Notes under the pieces: generated by a model
Databases searched by the model: none
Told to the model about the DNA's origin: nothing
Seen by the model: the letters and a program-made list of their open reading frames with translations, nothing else
Part shown: one piece after another, positions 14,206 through 23,054 of the stretch
How the letters are laid out: each line of letters starts with the position of its first letter
Position numbering within the stretch: the stretch's first letter is position 1
Translations under genes and position numbers: made by a program
Origin: JAKPAM01 sp047601745
Lineage (GTDB): Bacteria > Pseudomonadota > Gammaproteobacteria > Burkholderiales > Burkholderiaceae_E
Assembly: GCA_047601745.1 (NCBI GenBank)
Contig: JASGIS010000001.1
Location: 6,014,001-6,078,000 of the forward strand
Direction: 5' to 3'
Length of the DNA stretch: 64,000 nt

Positions 14206-16554
14206 TCACAGTTCGATCTTCAGCATCACGCTGGCCGTGCGCCCCGGCTGCGTATAGGCGTCGACGACCGTCGAGCTCGACGACAGACCGCGCACGTCCG
14301 TCCAGCGCCAATACTTGCGATCGGTCAGATTGAACACACCGGCGAACAGTTGCAAGTGCCGATTCAGGCGCCAGCTCCCGAACAGGTCGAACGTCGCGTA
14401 ACCGGGCGTCGCGAACTGCGTGGCCGGCGCGGTCACCAGCGACGACGAATCGATGCGCGACGATTTCTTCGCCGCGACGGCCGTCGCGCGCAGGCCCAGC
14501 ATCGTGCCTTCGGCCGGCTCCCAGTTGACGCCGGCGATCGCCTTGAACGGATCGACGCTGTTCAGCGGCCGGCCGGCCGACGTATTCGTGCCGTGCACCC
14601 AGCCCAGGCCGCCGATCAACCGCCAGGCCGGCGCCACGCGATACGAGCCCGTCGCCTCGATGCCGTGCAGCCTGACCTCGCCGGCGTTGATGAACTGGAA
14701 CACCGCCGGATCGGCCGTCGTGAAGCTGCCCGAGACCTGCTGCTGGTCGATGAAATTCTTGTACCGCCCCGCGAACGCCGACACCGAGTAGAAGACCCCG
14801 GGCGCGCTGCGCCGCAGGCCGATCTCGATGCTGCGGCTGGTCTCGGGCCGCAGGTTCGGATTGGCTTCGGACCGGTAGTTCGTCACCGGATTCGAGAAAC
14901 CGTTGTTGACCTGGTCCGGCGTCGGCGCGCGGAAGCCCTCGGAGAAGTTCGCGAACACCGAGTGCTGGACCGGCAGCCGCCAGATCAGCCCGATCCGCGG
15001 CGAGAACCGCGACCCATCCGACTTGCTCGCATCGCCGACGTAGCCGTCCGTGCTCGGCGACAGCCGGTAGGCGTCCCAGCGCAGGCCCGGAATCACGCTG
15101 ACGTCGCCGCCGGCCAGCACGATCTCGTCCTGCAGGTACGCGCCGAACAGGTTGTAGCGCGTGTCCGGAAACGACTTGGCCGGAAAGGTCTCGCCGACCG
15201 GCGGCACCGTCCCGTCGCGGATCCCCTCATAAGTGGCCGTCGACGCATCGGCGCCGTAGACGAGCTTGTGCGTGGCCGCGCCGGCGAGCGTCTTCTGCAC
15301 GACCACGCCGCCGCCGGTCCAGGTCTCGTCGTAGCGCGTCGACCGCGAGCGGTCGGCCGCGGTATTGCGGTCCTCGTAGGCGTTCTGGCGCGCCTTGGTG
15401 TCCTGCCGGTACAGGAACCAGCGCAGCGAATCGGCCAGCGGCGCGTCGAGCGCATCGATCCGGTGGTCGAGCACCAGCCCGACGCGGCGCTGGCGATCCT
15501 GCGCGGTCAGCCCGACGACGCTGGTCGCCGCCAGCGGCGGCCGCGCGATGCCGGACAGCACGTCGGTGTCGACGTGGCGCGAGAACGCGTCCAGCGTGAT
15601 CCGGAACGTGTTGGTCGCGCTGTGGTGATAGACGGCCTTGGCCAGCAGCGCGTTCGAGCCGTAGTCCTGCGGGTTGGGCCGCGTGCGATCGACGTTGGCC
15701 GCATCGTTCGTGCCCTGGTTGCGCAGCGCCTTGCCGTCGCGGCGCGTATAGAAGCCCATCACGTCCCATCGGCCCAGTCGGGTCGCCGCGCCCAGCGTTT
15801 CGGCGAAGCTGCGATCGGCCGAATCGTAGGCCATCGACGCGGACGCGTAGACGTCCCGGCCCGAGCGCCGCAGCAGGCTGTCCGGGTCGCGCGTCACGAA
15901 GCTGACGACGCCGGCCAATCCATCGCTGCCGTACAGCGTCGACGCCGGCCCGCGCAGTATCTCGACGCGTTCGATCGTCGAGACGTCCAGGTAGTCGGCG
16001 CGTCCGAACGAATTGGCGCCGAAACTGAAGCTGTTGGGCAGACGGATGCCGTCGACCTGCATCAGCACGCGATTGCCTTCGAGCCCGCGGATGTTGAAGC
16101 CCTCGTTGCCCGCGCGGCCGGTCGTCCCCTGCGCGAGCCCGAACCGCGTCGGGCCGCGGCGCACGCTCAGGTTCGGCTCGTAGCGATCCAGATCGCGCAC
16201 GTCGCGCACCCGCTGCGTCTCGATGTCCTCGGCGTCGATGATCGAGATGCTGGCCGGTACCTCGTCGATCCGCCGCTCGACGCGAGCGCCGCTGACGGTG
16301 ACGGCCGACAGCCCGGCCGCCGCGGCCGACTGCGCGAGCCGCACGTCGGCGGTCGCCGGCGCGGCCTGCGCGGCCGCGGCAGACGGCGCGGTCTGCGCGC
16401 CGGCACCGCCGCCGGCGACCAGCCCGGCGGCGCCGGCCAATCCGATCCACCATGGACCCGGCCCGGAGCGGCCGGTGCGGCCGGCCGGCGCCGGCATCGG
16501 CGCTGAACGCCGCAGCGGATGGAACAAGATCCTTCGCGCAGGAAAACGCTTCAC
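14206..16554 (-). CDS. hmuR: TonB-dependent heme/hemoglobin receptor
   Basis: The 782-residue outer-membrane receptor starts at the GTG at 16554, five bases after CGAGGAG. A signal-like stretch ends near AGLVAGGGAGAQ. The plug domain reads VTVSGARVERRIDEVPASIS (TonB-box side), NIRGLEGNRVLMQVDGIRLP and ERVEILRGPASTLYGSDGLAG. The 22-strand barrel follows, with FRAPTPDQ and NPNLRPETSRSIEIGLR, and the protein ends in MLKIEL, an aromatic-free but otherwise typical last strand. FRAP and NPNL boxes are found in heme receptors. It heads the hmuRSTUV operon and probably responds to iron through the Fur-like site at 16633-16660. Confidence 0.92.
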   Translation of the reverse strand: MKRFPARRILFHPLRRSAPMPAPAGRTGRSGPGPWWIGLAGAAGLVAGGGAGAQTAPSAAAAQAAPATADVRLAQSAAAAGLSAVTVSGARVERRIDEVPASISIIDAEDIETQRVRDVRDLDRYEPNLSVRRGPTRFGLAQGTTGRAGNEGFNIRGLEGNRVLMQVDGIRLPNSFSFGANSFGRADYLDVSTIERVEILRGPASTLYGSDGLAGVVSFVTRDPDSLLRRSGRDVYASASMAYDSADRSFAETLGAATRLGRWDVMGFYTRRDGKALRNQGTNDAANVDRTRPNPQDYGSNALLAKAVYHHSATNTFRITLDAFSRHVDTDVLSGIARPPLAATSVVGLTAQDRQRRVGLVLDHRIDALDAPLADSLRWFLYRQDTKARQNAYEDRNTAADRSRSTRYDETWTGGGVVVQKTLAGAATHKLVYGADASTATYEGIRDGTVPPVGETFPAKSFPDTRYNLFGAYLQDEIVLAGGDVSVIPGLRWDAYRLSPSTDGYVGDASKSDGSRFSPRIGLIWRLPVQHSVFANFSEGFRAPTPDQVNNGFSNPVTNYRSEANPNLRPETSRSIEIGLRRSAPGVFYSVSAFAGRYKNFIDQQQVSGSFTTADPAVFQFINAGEVRLHGIEATGSYRVAPAWRLIGGLGWVHGTNTSAGRPLNSVDPFKAIAGVNWEPAEGTMLGLRATAVAAKKSSRIDSSSLVTAPATQFATPGYATFDLFGSWRLNRHLQLFAGVFNLTDRKYWRWTDVRGLSSSSTVVDAYTQPGRTASVMLKIEL

Positions 16555-16632
16555 GGCCACTCCTCGAGACGGGTCGCGCAGGAACCGGACCGGCGAGGGG
16601 TCGCCGGTCCGTGCAGGCATGCATCGACGACA

Positions 16633-16660
16633 ATCGTAATAGAAACAATTATCGTTAACA
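16633..16660 (-). promoter_or_regulatory. Putative Fur box and promoter of the heme operon
   Basis: The minus strand reads TTAACGATAATTGTTTCTA followed by TTACGATTG. It contains GATAAT and the roughly mirrored ATTAC/ATTG half, close to the Fur consensus built from GATAAT hexamers. It is the most AT-rich spot between hmuR and ilvD and lies about 80-105 bp upstream of the hmuR start. Iron-dependent repression is inferred from motif and gene content. Confidence 0.55.
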
Positions 16661-16823
16661 AAATGAATCACTCGGACCGACACGATCGGGCGTCGCGCCG
16701 AGCTGCCGCGCGACGCGGCGCCGCCGGCTCCCCCGCCGGGGTTCCATCGAATGCGTGCGCACGCGTAACATGGCCTCCGGCTCGCATCGTTCCCGCTCTA
16801 AAAACCGACTTGGAGACCCCGTT

Positions 16824-18545
16824 ATGTCCACGCCCGAAGCGCAACGCGCAGGCGACGCCTCGCCGCCCAATCGCCGTTCCCGCAACATCCTCGAGGGCGT
16901 CGCGCGCGCGCCCAACCGGTCGATGTACTACGGCATGGGCTACAAGAAAGAAGACTTCGCCAACCCGATGATCGGCGTGGCCAACGGCCATTCGACGATC
17001 ACGCCGTGCAACTCGGGCCTGCAGCCGCTGGCCGACGCGGCCATCGACGCGATCAAGGCGGCCGGCGGCAACGCGCAGGTGTTCGGCACGCCGACGATCT
17101 CGGACGGCATGTCGATGGGCACCGAAGGCATGAAGTACTCGCTGATCTCGCGCGAGGTCATCGGCGACTGCATCGAGACCGCGGTGCAAGGCCAGTGGAT
17201 GGACGGCGTGCTGGTGATCGGCGGCTGCGACAAGAACATGCCCGGCGGCATGATCGGCATGCTGCGCAGCAACGTGCCGGCGATCTACGTCTACGGCGGC
17301 ACGATCAAGCCCGGCCACTGGAAGGGCAAGGACCTGACCGTCGTGTCGGTGTTCGAGGCCGTCGGCGAATACTCGCGCGGCCGGATGAGCGAAGAGGACT
17401 TCGACGGCATCGAGAAGAACGCGATCCCCGGCACCGGCTCGTGCGGCGGCATGTACACGGCCAACACGATGTCCTCGTCGTTCGAGGCGCTGGGCATGAG
17501 CCTGCTCGGCTCGTCGACGATGGCCAACCCCGATCGCGAGAAGCTCGATTCGGCGCGCGAGTCGGCCCGCGTGCTGGTCGAGGCCGTCCGCAAGGACCTG
17601 AAGCCGCGCGACATCGTCACCCGCGAATCGATCGAGAACGCGGTCACGCTGATCATGGCGACCGGCGGCTCGACCAACGCCGTGCTGCACTACCTGGCGA
17701 TCGCGCACGCGGCGCAGGTCGAGTGGACGCTCGACGACTTCGAGCGCGTGCGCCGCAAGGTGCCGGTGATCTGCGACCTGAAGCCCTCGGGCGAATACGT
17801 CGCGACCGACCTGCACAAGGCCGGCGGCATCCCGCAGGTGTTGAAGATCCTGCTCGAGGCGGGCCTGCTGCACGGCGACTGCATGACGATCACCGGCCGC
17901 TCGCTGGCGCAGGAACTCGAATCGGTGCCTGCCCAGCCGCGAGCCGACCAGAAGGTGATCTTCCCGATCGACCAGGCGCTGTACGCCGAGGGCCACCTGG
18001 CGATCCTGCGCGGCAACCTCGCGCCCGACGGCTCGGTTGCCAAGATCACCGGGCTGAAGGAGCCGAAGATCACCGGCCCGGCGCGCGTGTTCGACGACGA
18101 GCCCTCGGCGATGGCCGCGATCATGGAAGACCGCATCAAGCCCGGCGACGTGCTAGTGCTGCGCTATCTCGGCCCGAAGGGCGCGCCCGGCATGCCCGAG
18201 ATGCTCGCGCCGACGTCGGCGATCATCGGCGCGGGGCTCGGCGAGTCGGTCGCGCTGATCACCGACGGCCGCTTCTCGGGCGGCACCTGGGGCATGGTCG
18301 TCGGCCACGTCGCGCCCGAAGCGGCGGTCGGCGGACCGATCGCCCTGGTCCGGGACGGCGACTCGATCTCGATCGACGCGCACACGCAGTTGCTGCAGTT
18401 GAACGTCGACGACGCCGAACTGGCGCGCCGCCGCGCCGCCTGGACGCCGCCGGTGCCCCGCTACACGCGCGGCGTGCTGGCCAAGTTCGCCAAGCTCGCG
18501 TCGTCGGCGAGCAAGGGGGCGGTGACGGACGCGTTCGAGGATTGA
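16824..18545 (+). CDS. ilvD: Dihydroxy-acid dehydratase
   Basis: The 573-residue enzyme catalyses the dehydration step in valine, leucine and isoleucine synthesis using an Fe-S cluster. Visible motifs are NGHSTITPCNSGLQPLAD, GGCDKNMPGGMIGMLR (first signature), the cluster region GTGSCGGMYTANTMSSSFEALG and the C-terminal signature ALITDGRFSGGTWG. The ATG at 16824 follows TTGGAGACCCC, and the upstream in-frame ATG is not needed. The last 85 bases overlap the convergent hipA gene, and the last 89 bases are duplicated at 20125-20213. Confidence 0.97.
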   Translation: MSTPEAQRAGDASPPNRRSRNILEGVARAPNRSMYYGMGYKKEDFANPMIGVANGHSTITPCNSGLQPLADAAIDAIKAAGGNAQVFGTPTISDGMSMGTEGMKYSLISREVIGDCIETAVQGQWMDGVLVIGGCDKNMPGGMIGMLRSNVPAIYVYGGTIKPGHWKGKDLTVVSVFEAVGEYSRGRMSEEDFDGIEKNAIPGTGSCGGMYTANTMSSSFEALGMSLLGSSTMANPDREKLDSARESARVLVEAVRKDLKPRDIVTRESIENAVTLIMATGGSTNAVLHYLAIAHAAQVEWTLDDFERVRRKVPVICDLKPSGEYVATDLHKAGGIPQVLKILLEAGLLHGDCMTITGRSLAQELESVPAQPRADQKVIFPIDQALYAEGHLAILRGNLAPDGSVAKITGLKEPKITGPARVFDDEPSAMAAIMEDRIKPGDVLVLRYLGPKGAPGMPEMLAPTSAIIGAGLGESVALITDGRFSGGTWGMVVGHVAPEAAVGGPIALVRDGDSISIDAHTQLLQLNVDDAELARRRAAWTPPVPRYTRGVLAKFAKLASSASKGAVTDAFED

Positions 18546-18546
18546 G
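18458..18546. repeat. 89-bp direct repeat, left copy (ilvD 3' end)
   Basis: This stretch, the 3' end of ilvD through its stop codon, recurs at 20125-20213 with only four substitutions in 89 positions. The repeats bracket the hipBA module exactly, like the ends of an integrated element. Confidence 0.9.
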
Positions 18547-19774
18547 AACCTGATTTCCGCGGATCACGCAGCGATGACATGCCGTCGTTCCACGCATGCA
18601 GCATGTGCTTCGCCACGGTACGCCAGCGCGGTTCGTTCCTGGCCGCTTCGATCACTTCCTTACCGACCTCCACGGCCGATTCGCAAAGGCATTCGACCAT
18701 CTCGGCATAACGGCGGGGCGGCAACCCCAGACGCGCGAGAAAGAAACGCTCCAGGGTCTTGCCGATCGCCCAGGTCTGGCGGCCATCGACCGACAGGCCC
18801 GGAGGGCTGCTCGCGTAGCGCGGGTAAGCCTGCGTGGTCACGATGTCGTAGACCGGCGTGTAGCCCACGTCGGCCAGGCCGGTGTAATGGAGCGCGATGT
18901 TCTTCGCATGGCAATCGGCATTGCGCACCAGGTAGTTGACCAGCAGGTGCCAACCGAGCCGTTCCAACTGTCCGCGCGCCTGCGCGGGCGGCAGATAGGC
19001 ACGCGTGGCGTTCAGTACCTTCTCGGTCGTCGTCGCGTACTTCTCATGGGGAGGCAGGCCCAGCAGACTGCAGGCATCCTCCAGACCATGCGTGGGCACG
19101 CCGCGATCGTCGACGTCGAACCGCTCGACGATCAGGACACGACCATCGTCCGACACGCGCGTCCTGGCGACAGGCACGACGTCCAGCCGTGCCAGCACCC
19201 GCATGCTGTAGAACTCGTTGAAACCGAGATACGGCGTACTGTCGTTGGAGCCCTTGATGATGTGGCGACTCGTTCGCAGCGTGGGCTTGCCCACCGGGCC
19301 TGCCTTCGCGGTCGACGACATCTCCGGCGCGATGAACTTGGGCACCATGCCAGAGATCGACGCACGCGCATAACGGTGCACCAACGATGCGAAATGCTCG
19401 GTGGTGTTGTCTGCCTTCAGCAGGGCCTCGACCTGCAAAGGTTCCATCTCCGCGCCCGGTCTGCCGCCCTCCGGGGTGACCGTGACACGGCCGATGCCGC
19501 GACCGCCGACCACCGCCAGCAGGGATAGGTCCGTGCCATCCAGCAAGGGACCGAACTCCTCCCGGATGATGTTCAACAGATAGCCTTCGGGCAGATTCTG
19601 GCGAAAGAACGGATGGAGATCCCGCGGCCAGCGCCACGGGGCCTCGCGCACCGGCATCGCCAGGCTCACGAACTGGCCGGGATCGGTGTCGGGGAGGTAC
19701 TTCAGTACGTACTCGTCGCGCTCGCGATAGAGTTGGGCGACGGTGCTTCCGCTGACCTGAACGTCGAGTCTCAT
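18461..19774 (-). CDS. hipA: HipA-family kinase toxin
   Basis: The 437-residue protein has the HipA N-terminal subdomain (residues 1-110, MRLDVQVSGSTVAQLY) and a kinase-like core. HIIKGSNDST is the ATP-binding lysine region, IVERFDVDD follows, NADCHAKNIAL is the catalytic loop and VYDIVTTQ the metal-binding Asp. Such toxins phosphorylate translation targets such as glutamyl-tRNA synthetase and induce growth arrest. The usual C-terminus would end near HAWNDGMSSLRD. Here about 33 further residues are encoded antisense to the ilvD 3' end and stop inside ilvD, so the two genes overlap tail to tail by 85 bp. Its start overlaps hipB by 4 bases. Confidence 0.9.
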   Translation of the reverse strand: MRLDVQVSGSTVAQLYRERDEYVLKYLPDTDPGQFVSLAMPVREAPWRWPRDLHPFFRQNLPEGYLLNIIREEFGPLLDGTDLSLLAVVGGRGIGRVTVTPEGGRPGAEMEPLQVEALLKADNTTEHFASLVHRYARASISGMVPKFIAPEMSSTAKAGPVGKPTLRTSRHIIKGSNDSTPYLGFNEFYSMRVLARLDVVPVARTRVSDDGRVLIVERFDVDDRGVPTHGLEDACSLLGLPPHEKYATTTEKVLNATRAYLPPAQARGQLERLGWHLLVNYLVRNADCHAKNIALHYTGLADVGYTPVYDIVTTQAYPRYASSPPGLSVDGRQTWAIGKTLERFFLARLGLPPRRYAEMVECLCESAVEVGKEVIEAARNEPRWRTVAKHMLHAWNDGMSSLRDPRKSGSQSSNASVTAPLLADDASLANLASTPRV

Positions 19775-20034
19775 CGAACGTCATCCTGGCGCTGCTCGGC
19801 CAGGATGTCCTCGACCGTACGCACATGGCCGGCCTTGACCAGTTTCAGATCGTAGCCGGCCGCTTCGAGCAGGCGCACCAGGGCCGACACGCTCATGTCC
19901 CCTTTGGAGAGGTTCTCCATGCGTGCCACGGTCGTGCGCGAGACGCCTGCCCGCAGGGCAAGCGCCTCCTGGCTCAGCCGAGCTTCGCGGCGAGCGCTTC
20001 TGAGCATCTCGGCAACATCGGCAAGTGTAGTCAC
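19771..20034 (-). CDS. hipB: HipB-type XRE antitoxin
   Basis: An 87-residue helix-turn-helix protein. The HTH spans about residues 18-50 (LSQEALALRAGVSRTTVARME), and the C-terminal tail VEDILAEQRQDDVR is of the flexible kind that plugs HipA. It overlaps hipA by ATGA and precedes it, the standard order for the family. It should bind HipA and repress its own promoter through the palindrome just upstream at 20053-20073. Confidence 0.92.
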   Translation of the reverse strand: MTTLADVAEMLRSARREARLSQEALALRAGVSRTTVARMENLSKGDMSVSALVRLLEAAGYDLKLVKAGHVRTVEDILAEQRQDDVR

Positions 20035-20052
20035 TGTAGCCCCAGGGCGTCA

Positions 20053-20073
20053 TTTTCTCGTTGATCGAGAAAA
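20053..20073. promoter_or_regulatory. Perfect palindrome, probable HipB operator
   Basis: TTTTCTCG and CGAGAAAA form a perfect 8-bp inverted repeat around five bases. It lies about 20 bp upstream of hipB. A flanking pair of imperfect direct repeats starting TGTAGCCC (near 20035 and 20075) surrounds it, which suggests more than one protein-binding site. Confidence 0.65.
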
Positions 20074-20124
20074 ATGTAGCCCTAGAGTCACATTTTGACA
20101 ACTGAAATCTGCTCCGGCGGCCTC

Positions 20125-20213
20125 CCGCTAAACGCGCGGCGTGCTGACCAGGTTCGCCAGGCTCGCGTCGTCGGCGAGCAAGGGGGCGGTGACGGACGCG
20201 TTCGAGGATTGAG
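20125..20213. repeat. 89-bp direct repeat, right copy (displaced ilvD 3' end)
   Basis: This is the second copy of the ilvD tail, ending with the same GAGGATTGAG. Relative to the left copy it carries four substitutions; one turns the Tyr codon near its start into TAA. It encodes nothing by itself here. Confidence 0.9.
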
Positions 20214-20318
20214 GCTGTCGGACGTCTCGGCGACAGGCAACCGGTCTCGTTGCCCGCCGCCGGGAAGTTCGTTAGCATCGTTCGCGTTGCTTGCGTGCCG
20301 CCCGGCAAAGGAAAACCC

Positions 20319-20867
20319 ATGGGGCTTCCGCTTCAGACGATGTCCGTGGCCGATTTCCTGACCTGGGAAGCCCAGCAGCCGACTCGTCACGAATTCTTCC
20401 GCGGCGAGGTCTTCGCGATGACGGGCGGCTCGGCCCGCCACAATCGCGTCATCCTGAATCTGGCCGCCCGACTGAGCGAGCATCTGGACGGCACCTCCTG
20501 CCAGGTCTTCGCCGAGTCGATGAAGGTCCGACTCGCCGACGAAGCGGTGTTGTACCCGGATGTGATGGTGAGCTGCGGTAGCGCGCTGGCGGGCGACGAA
20601 CAAGTCGTCACCGATCCGACACTGATCATCGAAGTGCTGTCGCCCTCGACGATGGGCTACGACAAACGCAACAAATTCATTCTCTATCGCGGTCTGCCGA
20701 CACTGCGCGAATATGCGCTGATCGATCCCGCCTCGCGCGAGATCGAGGTGTTCACGTTGACCGCCGACGGCTGGCTGCTGACGGATCAGACGACGGCGGC
20801 CGAGCTGACACTGGCCAGCATCGAGTGCCGGCTGCCGATGGCTGCAGTGTTCAAGGGCGTGGCCTGA
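20319..20867 (+). CDS. Uma2-family putative restriction-type endonuclease
   Basis: The 182-residue protein reads MSVADFLTWE, then RHEFFRGEVFAMTGGS, HNRVILNLAARL, YPDVMVSCG and TLIIEVLSPST. The E-G, PD and E-x-L motifs match the PD-(D/E)xK core of the Uma2 (DUF820) family. These proteins are abundant in cyanobacteria and found in many other bacteria, with unknown biological role. AAAGGA precedes the ATG at 20319 at a good distance. It lies just outside the ilvD repeat and is probably monocistronic. Confidence 0.88.
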   Translation: MGLPLQTMSVADFLTWEAQQPTRHEFFRGEVFAMTGGSARHNRVILNLAARLSEHLDGTSCQVFAESMKVRLADEAVLYPDVMVSCGSALAGDEQVVTDPTLIIEVLSPSTMGYDKRNKFILYRGLPTLREYALIDPASREIEVFTLTADGWLLTDQTTAAELTLASIECRLPMAAVFKGVA

Positions 20868-21106
20868 CGTCGGGGTATCGTCCTCCTTCGACTCGATTGC
20901 ACGAACTGGGTCGTGCTCCACCTCGCCTGAGCTGGCAAAGCCGAGATACGCAAACGCGGTAGGCAGGTCGCCGATATCCGTCAACAGCATGCGCATTTCG
21001 TATCCGGTCCGGCGCCCGGCAGATGGTTCAATCGATGTCTTCGCCCGCTTGCGTCGACACCGCGCGTCGATGCATCGTCGAGGCGGATCACCCGGAGAAT
21101 ACCGCG

Positions 21107-21982
21107 ATGCCGATCAGGCAGTTCAGCGCGCCGCGCATCAGGAAGATCGTCCGGTCCTGGCCCGGCGTTCGCGTCGAGCGGATCGAGTGCGCATTGAGCG
21201 ATCAGGCGGCGTCGCTGCACGTCCGTCTTCCTGAGCACGCGATCTACTACGAGATGAGCCGCGGGTTCCAGTGCAGCCGCAAGGTCGCCGGCCATCCGCG
21301 CGTGGAATTCGTGTCCCGACCGGGCATGGTGTCGTTCAGGCCCGCCGGATCCGAGACGACCGGATCCACCCGCGGCAACGGGCACCTGACCTACGCGGCG
21401 ATCTTCGTGGATCCGCATCGGATCTTCTCGGCCGAAGATCACGACCTCCTGCCTCGCGACTGGCGGCCGGCCACCGCATCGACCCACCCCGCCCTCGTTC
21501 AGGAGGCGATCGCGCTGGTCGAACACTGCACAGCGGACAACGCTCCCGACGACCGCCTGGCCGCGCTGTATGCGCAGTCGCACGCCGCGTCGCTGCTGAT
21601 CACGCTGGCGACGCTGCAAGCGCCCTCCCCTGCGCGCGTGACCGCCGTCAGCCCACGCAAGCTGCAGCGGGCGCAGGTGTTCATCGCATCCCGGCTGGAC
21701 ACGACGCCGTCGCTCGCGCAGATCGCCGAGGCCGCGCGCCTGAGCGTCTCGCAGACGATCCGCCTGTTCCGCGCGTCGACGGGCATGACGCCGGGCACGT
21801 ACGTCGCCCGGCTCAAGATACAGGAAGCCGCGCGGCGGCTCGCCGACTCGTCATCGTCGATCGCGCAGGTGGCCGACGCGCTCGGCTACAACAGCCAAAG
21901 TCATTTCGCGCGGCAGTTCCGCCGGCATCTGGGCACCACCCCGTCGGAATACCGCAAGACTCATAAGGAGATCCCACGATGA
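21107..21982 (+). CDS. AraC-family transcriptional regulator
   Basis: A 291-residue regulator with a C-terminal double HTH (about 190-288). The region includes PSLAQIAEAARLSVSQTIRLF, KIQEAARRLADSS and the AraC signature IAQVADALGYNSQSHFARQF. The N-terminal 150 residues look like the cupin-type sensor of this class. The ATG at 21107 is chosen because GGAG stands nine bases before it; an ATG at 21023 is in frame. The stop overlaps the dehydrogenase start by 4 bases, so it probably controls and is co-expressed with that gene. Confidence 0.9.
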   Translation: MPIRQFSAPRIRKIVRSWPGVRVERIECALSDQAASLHVRLPEHAIYYEMSRGFQCSRKVAGHPRVEFVSRPGMVSFRPAGSETTGSTRGNGHLTYAAIFVDPHRIFSAEDHDLLPRDWRPATASTHPALVQEAIALVEHCTADNAPDDRLAALYAQSHAASLLITLATLQAPSPARVTAVSPRKLQRAQVFIASRLDTTPSLAQIAEAARLSVSQTIRLFRASTGMTPGTYVARLKIQEAARRLADSSSSIAQVADALGYNSQSHFARQFRRHLGTTPSEYRKTHKEIPR

Positions 21983-22839
21983 GCTCATCCGCCCCTCAGA
22001 AAGTCTGGTTGATCACCGGTTGCTCGACCGGACTCGGCCGAGCCCTTTGCCAGACCCTGCTCGATACCGGCCACTCGGTCGCCGCGACCGCACGGCGCCT
22101 CGACGATCTGGCGGCGATCCCCGCGCCCGAATCGGATCCGGCGCGGCTGCTGCGCCTGGCGCTGGACGTCACCGACGCGGACCAGGTCGACGCGGCCGTC
22201 GCCCGGTGCCACGCGCACTTCGGCCGGATCGACGTCCTGGTCAACAACGCCGGCTACGGCTATCTGGGCGCGATCGAGGAAAGCGCCGAATCCGACGCCC
22301 GCGAGATGTTCGAGGTCAACTTCTGGGGCCTGGCCCGCGTCACGCGACAGGTGCTGCCGCTGATGCGCGAGCGCCGCAGCGGGACGATCGTCAATCTCTC
22401 GTCGATCGGCGGACTTCGGGGCGCGCCGGGCGTGGGCTTCTACAACGCGACCAAGTTCGCGGTCGAAGGCTATTCGGAAGCGCTGAGCCAGGAGCTCGCG
22501 CCGCTGGGGATCCACGTGCTGCTGGTCGAGCCGAGCGGCTTCCGGACGGACTGGGCCGGCCGGTCGATCAAGACCGCCGAGCAGCGCCTGCCCGACTACG
22601 CGGGTACCGCGCACAAGCGGCAGGCGCAGATCCAGTCGGCCAGCGGTTCGCAGCCCGGCGATCCGATCCGGGCTGCAAAGGCGATCATCGCCGCGGTGCA
22701 GAGCGACGATCCGCCGCTGCACCTGCTGCTCGGCAAGGCCGCGCTGGCCATCGGCATGCAGAAGATCGAATCGCTGCGCAAGGATTTCGACGCCTGGCGC
22801 CAGGTGACGCTCGACGCGGATTTTCCGACGGCGGACTGA
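21979..22839 (+). CDS. Short-chain dehydrogenase/reductase
   Basis: A 286-residue classical SDR. The cofactor motif TGCSTGLG is at about 13-20, NNAGYGYLG near 85-93, the catalytic Ser in NLSSIGG, and YxxxK in FYNATKFAVEGYSEAL. The R-R pattern after the first strand (TARRLDDL) points to NADP use. The substrate is not evident. It is translationally coupled to the AraC gene upstream, a common pairing for catabolic or stress-responsive oxidoreductases. Confidence 0.9.
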   Translation: MSSSAPQKVWLITGCSTGLGRALCQTLLDTGHSVAATARRLDDLAAIPAPESDPARLLRLALDVTDADQVDAAVARCHAHFGRIDVLVNNAGYGYLGAIEESAESDAREMFEVNFWGLARVTRQVLPLMRERRSGTIVNLSSIGGLRGAPGVGFYNATKFAVEGYSEALSQELAPLGIHVLLVEPSGFRTDWAGRSIKTAEQRLPDYAGTAHKRQAQIQSASGSQPGDPIRAAKAIIAAVQSDDPPLHLLLGKAALAIGMQKIESLRKDFDAWRQVTLDADFPTAD

Positions 22840-23054
22840 ATCTCATCGCCGTGCCGTGCCGTACCACGCTGCGCCGCGCCGCGATTGATGCGCGGGTCGA
22901 TGCATCGCGGGGTAAGCGTTCCGGTGGGCACGGCGGAACGAAGAAATTCCGCATTGCTCATCGAAGAATTTCATTTGGCGCCGATGCCGCGCCCCGCACG
23001 AGGTTTCCGCGGGCGGCGTATGCTGTCCGCTGATCCGAAGACGGAGAAATCGCG

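Noticed and set aside
20870..20996. Minus-strand frame beginning MLLTDIGDLPTAFAYLGFAS
   Set aside because: About 45 residues look protein-like, but the frame then runs antisense through the Uma2 gene and no family is recognisable. It may be the relic of a lost gene and is too weak to annotate.
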